Source: Gigaspora rosea (taxonomy: Eukaryota > Glomeromycota > Glomeromycetes > Diversisporales > Gigasporaceae). Taken from it: a stretch of DNA of 64,000 nucleotides. The position numbers were made by a program, and so were the translations under genes. This document shows positions 55,918 to 64,000 of this stretch, one piece after another. Every line of letters starts with the position of its first letter. Position 1 is the first letter of the stretch. The stretch is taken from the NCBI GenBank assembly GCA_003550325.1, contig QKWP01001745.1, forward strand, positions 29,206-93,205, in the 5' to 3' direction. A model generated the notes under the pieces. It worked only from the letters and a program-made list of their open reading frames with translations. It did not search any database and had not been told where the DNA came from.

Positions 55918-57389
55918 GGATTCCCTGGCTAATTCGACTTTCGAGTTGGAATAGTATTTATTTTTTTCACTAATGACAGCTTCGTTAGAAATTTTTGAAA
56001 TGATTCAAACTATGTGACTAATAGTATCACATAATTTTGATAACAATAAAAGCTTAATCATCTCATAGTTTGAGTTACAATAAATTTGAAAGGTCTAGAT
56101 TCAAATTCGATTCAATAGCCTTCTCGTATGCAAATACATAAGTACGTACGTATTTACTTACATTCTTGTTAATAAAAGTATTCTTCTCCCCAAAACAGGG
56201 GAGATTCATCATAAAATTTTATTGGTGCTCATAAATTTTCATTATTTTATGCGCTATATTACAGAATCGTCACGAAAACAAACGGAATGCCAAATCAAAT
56301 TCCAAATTCTAATGTTTTATTATTTATAAAAATTTAAAAAATTACTAATTATAAAATTTGTAATTATAAGAATTTCTATTTGAGTTTCGTCAAATTAAAA
56401 CCAGTAACTGATCATAATAAATTTTTAAGTTCAGTTCTAGGTTTAAATTTTGCAACCAGTCTACCGAATAATTGATTGTAAAGACAATTAATTGCAATTT
56501 TTTTGATTAATTGGTGGCGCAGCCACAATTAGGGTGTCAAGCACCTTAATCAATCTGTCGGAATGGGTCTGAGAGTAAATTTTTATTAGTAAAAAAATAG
56601 GTTAAAGAATCAATAGTATTGATTATTCCAATAAATAAAACACGTGATGAAGCAGAAAGAAAATTTTATGAGCTGAAGATGTTTAACTGCCAATCAACAA
56701 GAGATAGAGGCTCAAACGTCCTTTTTTTATCATAGAGTTGCGCTTATTGTCGAAATTTCTTCATTGATTGATTAAAAAAATAATTGTTCAAGTTCATAGA
56801 TCCTTATTACTGTACTTAGACTAAAAGTCATTGCAAATAAAAAAAAAAGACACGTTTTTGTGCTCTGTTGGTTGGTAGTAAATTCTAAAAAAAAAAGAAA
56901 CAGAAAATGGAAGTATCGTAGATTGCTTATCATTTCGTTAATCCATGATCCATCGTTTTCTTCCTTTTTTTCGTATCGATTTGTAAAAACAATAATTGCT
57001 AAATGGTAATAATGATTAAGATGTTTGCTCAAGCATCAATTACAATCAAAATTTTAATTAATCGTAATACTTGAGCACCAATATGATCATAAATTATCAC
57101 ATTGAAGGTACATGAGCATATTTCATTCATATTAGCATCCATGCTATCGGTCTTCAACATATATACAATTAGCTCTCAGAAATGGTCTAATTAATAATGC
57201 CATAATGGCTGAGCACTATCTCAATCGCCAGCTAATTTCATCGAGTGTGCTGCTTGAGAACACCCTTAATCAATCAATGCAATTTTACGTAATTAGTTTA
57301 CATATCATATATTCGCCGTCAAGGTTATCACATACAGTGAATGCATATGGTTTTTGATTTTTCGCTGTTTAAAAAAATCAGGTTACACC
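55918..57389. other. Intergenic DNA
   Basis: Small hairpins (GGTGGCGCAGCCAC near 56513, GGTGTCAAGCACC near 56541) are present. The minus-strand ORF at 56772-57032 is low in information and not called. No gene was found. Confidence 0.5.
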
Positions 57390-58620
57390 TAAAGATGCTT
57401 GACGAAACTATGTCGATCTTGACGAAACTGTTGACGATTGACGAAACCATTGACGGAATTACTAGGTGGCTACCACGAAAAGCCATCAACTTTTAATTCA
57501 AACTCTTATAATTTTTTTAAAATAAAATAAACTAAAAAAAAAGTTTTTGTATATTTAATAGCTTTTTAATTAAACACAAACCTGCAAAAAAAAATTTTAT
57601 TTTAAGAAGTGTATATCAATTTAAAGTTATATATAGTTTAAAAATTTGGCGTTTATATATAAAAAAAACATACCAAAATTTAACTTTATTAATAAATTTT
57701 AAAATTCTTATTAATAAAATTTACTAAAGCACACCACTGGCGTTCAACGCCAGTGTCGGAAATTAGATCGGAACATCATCGGAAAGTAGGTCGGAAAATC
57801 ATGTGTCATAATTTGGTGTAACGTAACACGATCAGGAAATTCAACTCGAAACGTTTCTTTTGTCAAAATTGCATAAGAAACCACTTTTTTTAACTAAAAA
57901 AAAGTTTTTCTTGAGCGATTTTATTATATAACGACCTAAACCCAAACCCTAACTGAGCACTCACCCTAACATAAACGAACTTGAAAGAATTTTGGTACTG
58001 ATCACGTGGGGGTGAATTTGTGATGGCGATACTGGGCTAGATATCTAATTTCCGATGCTGGCGTTGAACGCCAGTGGTGTGATTTAGCTGTTAGTAAAAC
58101 TGAATTTAAATTTATATTAAAATTTTCTGCATTTTTATTGGTCAATCATGTTACACTGCAGCTAAAAAATTGGCGCCTATATATAAAATTTGTTGGCTTT
58201 AGGTGGTAGCCACCATATTGTCATAAAAAATGAAACTCTACATTATAAAAGATAATATATAGCTTGATTTATTATCTTTTTTTAAACTTTTATGACATGT
58301 TTTTTTAAATGCTAAAGGTAAAGTATTTTTTTGTATCGGTAGTTTTTTCATAAGACCCATCGGATGATTGACGGGTGTGTTTAATAAAAAAGAAAAAATA
58401 ACAGATAAAAAAGTAGAAATGGGTAGATATGATAAAGCCAACAAAAATATTAACCTTGCATATTTCCATTATAAAAAAATTAATTTCTTATGCTTCATTA
58501 ATCATCATGGGCTTGGTCATAGGTTTCGTCATTTCGTCAATTCGTCATTCCGAAATTGCTTGACGAACGGTTTCGTCATTTATCAATGACGAAAGTGTCG
58601 TCATTCGTCAGGCATCTTTA
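57390..58620. mobile_element. 1.23-kb hAT-like foldback element built from GACGAAA words
   Basis: The ends TAAAGATGCTTGACGAAAC and (complement of right) TAAAGATGCCTGACGAATG match. Flanks GTTACACC (57382-57389) and GTTATACT (58621-58628) form an 8-bp duplication with two C/T differences. Arrays of TTGACGAAAC and TTTCGTCA words fill both subterminal zones. The middle contains a nested MULE-type MITE (57713-58102) and unique AT-rich DNA shared with 37866-38330 and, in reverse, 61260-61480. No transposase gene is present. Confidence 0.82.
57713..58102. mobile_element. 390-bp MULE-type MITE nested in the GACGAAA element
   Basis: The ends read TTTACTAAAGCACACCACTGG and (complement of right) CAGTTTTACTAACAGC, with CAC(C)ACTGGCGTTCAACGCC inside. 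These match the termini of 14081-20527 and 8682-9042. The interior has CCCTAA-type text (AAACCCTAACTGAGCAC). A target duplication was not resolved. Confidence 0.75.
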
Positions 58621-58628
58621 GTTATACT

Positions 58629-59613
58629 GGGTATTGTATACAGCGCTCTACGAATATAGTGAAAGAAATTATAATTAATTGAATTAATTGCAAATTATTT
58701 CGTCATTAATTGGGCTTCAATTAATTTTATGTTGATTTTGATTGTATGAATTAATTACAATTAATTTTTCGGTAGGCCTGCTTGTATTTGAAAAAAAGAT
58801 CGATTTAGTATTTTATTTTGAAAAAAAGAAAAATTTGTTAATAAAGATCCTATTTTGAAAAATGTTAATTACTAGTAATAAAATGGCCGCGTTTATAGGG
58901 CTAGTGGTTTTTTTTAAAAACCCCGTAAAGTTAGTACTGTAGCTTTATCTGATACATCAAAAATATATAATATATAAATAATAAAAATCCAATCCATTAA
59001 TATGAGCAACATAAATTTATATTAATGCGCAGCAAACAAACGTAAATAATTAACAAAGACACAATTAAGACATAAATAATAAAGTCATAAAGAAAGGAAT
59101 CTCAGTTCTTCAACTAATCTCTTTTAATATTCATTTCCCAATTTTTGTATAATGCATTATAAGAAAGTACTATTGAAACGAAGATCAGCAAGAGCATGAA
59201 CTCTTGATATAGCAACAAATGTGACTTATAGCTTGTCGACAATATTATGCCTTGCGACTTATGACTGTATCGCGAAACTTTTTTTAGAAGATTACGATCA
59301 TTGCTGAAAAGCTGGCAGACGAGTAGTAGAGACAAAATATTTTGCTTTTCTAAAAAAAGTAAAATTAAATTCAGCATATTGTTTAAACATACTACGGTAT
59401 ATGATTATTTGTCTGTTCGTCATTTTGGCCTGTACTTTCATTTTAACTAATAGAATTTTGCCGTTTGTGCTGATCTTGTCTTATTGTTAATTCATCACGT
59501 ATTTCGATAACTTAACTGTTCTTCAGGTGTCATCGAAGCTAATCTTCTCGCACCATTTCTTGCGGTCTTTTGCTCAGGCGTGTAAATTCTTGTATTTTTC
59601 ATTTTATCATAAA

Positions 59614-59647
<34 letters not shown>

Positions 59648-59840
59648 CGTGTCGAGAAATAATCAGTTTATTAATCAATTTATTAGACAGTTTTGCTTTT
59701 GATATGTCTACTCGATGATTGGATTGCTAGTTAAAGTTTACAGCGGATCGTTGATATCAAAATTACAGGGGCGAGAGCCGGACATCGGCAAAATTCCTAA
59801 GAGTATGGTTCAAAGGTCTTCCACTCCACTAGGACCCCGA
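58629..59840. other. Intergenic DNA
   Basis: Includes a small AATTAATTGAATTAATTG foldback at about 58660-58775. The 87-codon minus ORF at 59114-59377 (MLNLILLFLEKQNILSLLLV...) is hydrophobic and motif-free, so it remains doubtful. An A-run microsatellite is near 59610. Confidence 0.5.
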
Positions 59841-59853
59841 AATAGGTCACTAT

Positions 59854-60470
59854 TAGGGACCCGGAAAAATTTGGAAATAACTTTTTCCAAATTTTTCCAA
59901 ATTTTTGGCCTAAATCTTGATATTTCCAAATTTTTGTGTTTTAGCCAAATTTTTGGCGATTTTTAGAAACATGTGATCTCTGGCCAATAAAAATGGGACA
60001 ATGAAAGTTTGGAAATAAATTTTTACCCGGAAAATCGTGGGCCAAAATTTTAGATAAAGTCTGGCCGGAAGATTTAGGAATTGTGGTACGTGTTTGTCGG
60101 GAAGTTTCGGAATTGAAATAAAATTTCACTTGTCCCGGTTACGCAAAAATTGGGATATTTGATTGGTCAACAGTGCTTTTCTAACNAACCCGGAAAATCG
60201 TGGGCCCAAAATTTTAGATAAAGTCTGATCGGAAGATTTAGGAATTGTGGTATGTGTCTGTCGGAAAGTTTCGGAATTTAAATAAAATTTTTCACTTGTC
60301 CCAGTTACGCAAAAATTGGGATATTTGATTGGTCAACAGTGCTTTTCTAACGAAAAATAACCCAAATATTTCCAAATATTCAAATTTTTTATCCAAATTT
60401 TATCCAAATATTTACTGATATCCAAATAAATTTTTGCGATTTCGCTGCCAAATAACCAAGTTATTTGGCA
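59854..60470. mobile_element. CCAAATATTT-word foldback with internal duplication
   Basis: The left side begins TAGGGACCCGGAAAAATTTG and fills with CCAAATTTTTCC words. The right side is CCAAATATTTCCAAATATT. Between them a block of about 160 bp is tandemly duplicated (60020-60185 and 60187-60352, both with GGAAAATCGTGGGCC and TTAGGAATTGTGGTA(C/T)GTGT), with a single N at 60186 at the junction. The right terminus and duplication were not found. Confidence 0.6.
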
Positions 60471-60509
60471 ATCTGGTCGTCGTAAGCTGCCGGATAACAC
60501 CGCCAAGCA

Positions 60510-60638
60510 CCAATAACTTGTTTATCTGGCAATAAAATTTAATGTTCCATTTCTGGACCCCTTCGGGGCCCAGAAGCTGTCACATTAAATTTTACAGCCA
60601 GATAATGAAGTAATTCTACAAATAACTCCCGTTATTGG
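60510..60638. mobile_element. 129-bp foldback with central C(TTCG)G hairpin
   Basis: The ends CCAATAAC and GTTATTGG, then TTATCTGGC and GCCAGATAA and AAAATTTAATGT and ACATTAAATTTT, pair inward to a GC-rich tip CTGGACCCCTTCGGGGCCCAG. A separate hairpin GTTATTGGATGC/GCATCCAATAAC starts at its right edge. Confidence 0.75.
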
Positions 60639-60639
60639 A

Positions 60640-62769
60640 TGCGAAGCATCCAATAACTATATAGTATTTAAAGTTTATAGTATTTACCTTCACACGATAT
60701 GTCACATTTTAAGTTCATTATAGTTGCATAAATTTCGTGTATATGCAGAAAATTCATTTATTAAATCCAAATTCGCAGAAATTTATATCACTAAAAATAT
60801 CTTTCTAATTTTATTCTATTCGTGTAGATTTAATGAATGTTTTCACATCCACATATGGAAGATTTTTTAATTTGATTATTATTACCGCATGTTGCCGAAA
60901 ATAAGCTACCCCTGATTTTTTCAAAAATCACAAAAAACCCGTTAGCAGTTGCTACATATAAAAGTCTAAATTTTACTAAGTAACCTCAAAAGTGCCAATA
61001 AGTATAATGATTGCCTTAGCTATAATCCGCTTATGAATCGCTTATGAAACCGTTTATGAAACCGCATAATAATTACAGATAATCATTGTATTGAATTAGT
61101 CGATGCTTCTCTTATCTTCAAATTTCTTATGAAATTGATCATGAAGCCTCATAATATTCATAAATTATTTATAAACATTATAAATTATTTATAAATTCCC
61201 ATCAAAAATTTTCACCTGATAAATAATAAGAAATTATGAGTTTCATTCATCAGTTAAGCCTGACGAATGAATGAACCTTTTGCTAGGCAACGAAATGACG
61301 ACAAATGACAAACCTTATAACGAACGATTAGGCATAGAATTTTTATGCTTTTTCTTTTATAATATAATAAATTAATTCATACGAAGTTAATTTTTTTGTT
61401 AGCATTGTCCTATCTATCAATTTTTCAACCTTTTTCTTTTCTTCTGACACACAGAAGAGTTTAATGATTGAAACTAATAAAAAAATTGTCGGCTTTAGAT
61501 TTTATATAGTGTAAATCTAAAAATTAACTATCGTATGAGCCTGTTTTGAACATTTATTATGAACTGATTATTTGATAGAAAAAAGGTTATTATCAATTAC
61601 AAAATTACTAACAAAAACCTTAACAAAATTAATAGATTTGCCTGTACAATTAAAAGACAGTTGATATTTTTTCAAAAAAAATCAAAGCTCAATATATCCA
61701 GAATTCGTTATAAAAAAGCTCGCTAAAAGAAAGTTGGCTGTAGCCTAACAATTTATTGGTCGAATTTAGCTGTCAAGAGTTCATCAAAGGCTTCGTCAGA
61801 TGAGTACATGAGGTGAAACCTTTCATCATTGCAAAAAACAGTCTCATCATACATCATTAATTGCATTCTTGTATAGTTGAAATTTAATCAATTGTAAATA
61901 TTTCATCTGCTACAATTTCAATTACTCATGATAAAGATATATGCACTGCTAACCTTGCTAGATTTCGGGATTTAGAATCAATATAAGTTGATCCTAAATA
62001 TACTTAAGTTTTAAATCGCTCAATCGTTAAAGAATATCAAAATAACTTAAAAGTTAATTCTGAATCCATTTAACTTAAAATTCAAAGCATTTGAATTCAA
62101 TTTAAATAGCGGTGCCATTTATGCATGTATTCTAATTATACATTTAGGCCATAAAAGAAGAATTACAGCTTATGTGACTGATATTATTAAATTCTCCATC
62201 TGGAAAACTAACAATTTAAATTAAATAAACTTAACTCTGTTAAGAAATTTATTGGTTTTGCCGCAACTGAATTTAAAATTTTCGTTTTTACAAGTCAATT
62301 CATTAATAAATGATTGTGAAACGTAGCCTACAGTTTTATTCAGGCATCTACAAACAAATTAAAAATATTATATTAAATTTATTTTCAATAATTTAAAATT
62401 GAATTACAGTGCTCTTCAAATTACTGTGCTCAGCAAATTCCATGTATCACACAGAGAATCGGGAATCTAGAAATCGGTTTGCAAAAAGGTGTGACCTCTG
62501 TAGATCGTGATAGTGTTGTAGTGACTGGACTCATATCAACTCGTGATTCAGGAATAAACTCATAAGAGTGCTCGAATCATTCGATTGAATTACTTATTCG
62601 AGTTTTATTCGAATAATTCGATTCACGGCAATTAATTCATTGATAAGTTTTGTAAATTGTGAATTAAAAAACAATTAACTTCAAATAGAACCATCATTAT
62701 ACGAGGCCACATTCTTCCTCATCATCCAATAATTTCACAAGTGGAAGTCATACCCTCTTTTCGAAAATA
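60640..62769. other. Intergenic DNA with repeat fragments
   Basis: 61260-61480 is a worn, inverted fragment of the GACGAAA family (GACGAATGAATGAACC, AACGAAATGACGACAAATGA). A Tc1-type end (CGGTTTGCAAAAAGGTGTGA) lies at 62477. Translating 62105-62220 gives a short clean run (IIHLGHKRRITAYVTDIIKF) that might be decayed coding sequence, but it is too little to call. Confidence 0.55.
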
Positions 62770-62777
62770 GTCCAAGA

Positions 62778-63903
62778 CAAACATGGCGTCGAAACGAAAC
62801 CTACCCGAAACTAGTTTCGGAAGGGTTCTAATCCGAAACTAGTTTCGGATTTTTTAAAAAAAATCGAAACTCCGAAACCCGAAACCCGAAACTATAATCC
62901 GAAACCCAAACCTAAAATCCGAAACTCAAAAATATAATATTGAAGCCTTTAAAATTTATTATAAAGTTGATTTATTTTTAATGATCCCAAAATGTAAAAT
63001 TATTTTGAATAAATTATAACATTATATAGATCATTTTTTTAATATTGTTTTTGTTCACTGCCTCGGTTTGTTCGGGTTTTTTTAAAGCTGGTCAACTTTA
63101 TTTTTAATATCATACCGTTATTACAACTGATTCAAGATTCTAGGGCGGTAGAAAAAATTGCCAATGATGAATCGATAAGTATTTGATGACTTTTGATACT
63201 AATAATTTATTTAATTCTGCGGTAACTTATTAATTCTATCATTAGTAGATATGGACGTACTAATTACTTATTATTATTTGATACTGTATCCAGTTTTTAC
63301 GTAGTAAGTAAAAAAAACTGATGCTTGCAAAAGCAACCTTGATTGTCAGAATATAAACTCCTGAATTATATTAACTTGTGAATCATAACAACAAAAAGGA
63401 CTGCACGCATGCAATAAATTGTTGGATGCAAATAGCGCTGGATATTCAAATTTTATTGTATTATTTAAGGAGATATATAACATACATCAGTTCAGTCGAT
63501 TAATGTATATTGAAGAGATACATAGCATACATCAGTGCATTTGAAAGAGATATATAATACATTAATGCAATAAATGTATATGGAAATTTGGGTAGTTTTT
63601 GGTGTTCAGGTGAAGTTTAGAGTTTCGAATGAAGTTCGGGTGTCGGGTAAGGTTTCGAGTTTCGGATAAAGTTTCGGAAGTTATAATCAGAAGCCTGAAA
63701 CTTTCGGATTTGGCACAAAAGGGTTTCGGCGCCAACTTTGGAGAGAATAAACAAATAAATTATTGATATTTTGGCAGTTTCGGGGTTTCGGTTGAGGTTT
63801 CGGGTTTCGGTTGAGGTTTCGAGTTTCGGATAAGGTTTCGGAAGCTATAATCCGAAACCCGAAACTTTCGGAATCGCCAAAAAAGGTTTCGGTACCATCT
63901 TTG
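62778..63903. mobile_element. 1.13-kb hAT-like foldback element built from TTTCGG words
   Basis: The left end CAAACATGGCGTCGAAACG and right end (complement CAAAGATGGTACCGAAACC) are flanked by an exact 8-bp duplication GTCCAAGA at 62770-62777 and 63904-63911. CCGAAACCCGAAAC and GTTTCGGGTTTCGG arrays fill the subterminal zones. The right zone is duplicated: one internal copy ends GGTTTCGGCGCCAACTTTGG near 63742. The centre is AT-rich and has no transposase. The ORF at 63687-63944 is a by-product of the array. Confidence 0.9.
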
Positions 63904-64000
63904 GTCCAAGACAAAACTTTGAATGGATCTACTGCTGGACGCATGGGTAATTGTATTTTGGCTACTCTCTTTATTTCAGGATTCCTCTGGTTAATACCTT

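Overview
The window is AT-rich, intron-bearing eukaryotic DNA. The genes are BTB-BACK-TLDc proteins, a two-exon fungal tyrosinase, a Crinkler-type (CRN) effector relic and a FAR1/MULE transposase, with short GT-AG introns of about 75-100 nt, in a sea of foldback DNA transposons. This gene mix is characteristic of arbuscular mycorrhizal fungi; a Rhizophagus-like Glomeromycotina genome is the best guess (inference from gene families, no search was run). No sign of a bacterial, organellar or viral sequence was seen.

Layout. 1-10.7 kb: no gene; several miniature inverted-repeat elements, one with its empty site preserved nearby, one carrying a nested hAT-like element, and an AT-rich minisatellite split by a MULE-type MITE. 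10.7-12.25 kb: broken CRN gene. 14.08-20.53 kb: a whole 6.4 kb Mutator-like element with long terminal inverted repeats, a probable 8-bp target duplication, a transposase ruined by several stops and a frameshift, and four 0.65-kb tandem units, each containing a pogo-like hairpin. 22.03-22.91 kb: Tc1-type element with a relic helix-turn-helix transposase start, whose second copy lies at 49.74-50.28 kb. 23.6-25.15 kb: intact BTB-BACK-TLDc gene (minus). 25.2-50.3 kb: no intact gene; tandem repeats, foldback elements, a tRNA-derived SINE, decayed coding scraps, a 917-bp near-perfect palindrome and an assembly gap. 50.8-52.56 kb: second BTB-BACK-TLDc gene (plus) with an odd hydrophobic tail. 53.38-55.31 kb: tyrosinase (minus), convergent with it. 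55.3-64 kb: no intact gene; more foldback elements, including two over 1.1 kb with hAT-like 8-bp duplications.

The three apparently functional genes are independent: two TLDc-domain adaptor-like proteins and one copper oxidase. There is no operon-like cluster. The most notable biology is in the repeats. Several superfamilies can be delimited to the base by target duplications. One recurring architecture is a hAT-like end followed by an array of one short word and its complement (AATTTGA, GCATTATG, GACGAAA, TTTCGG), with each family using a different word. Many differences between repeats, between duplicated target sites and at premature stops are C/T or G/A, which fits decay by cytosine deamination.
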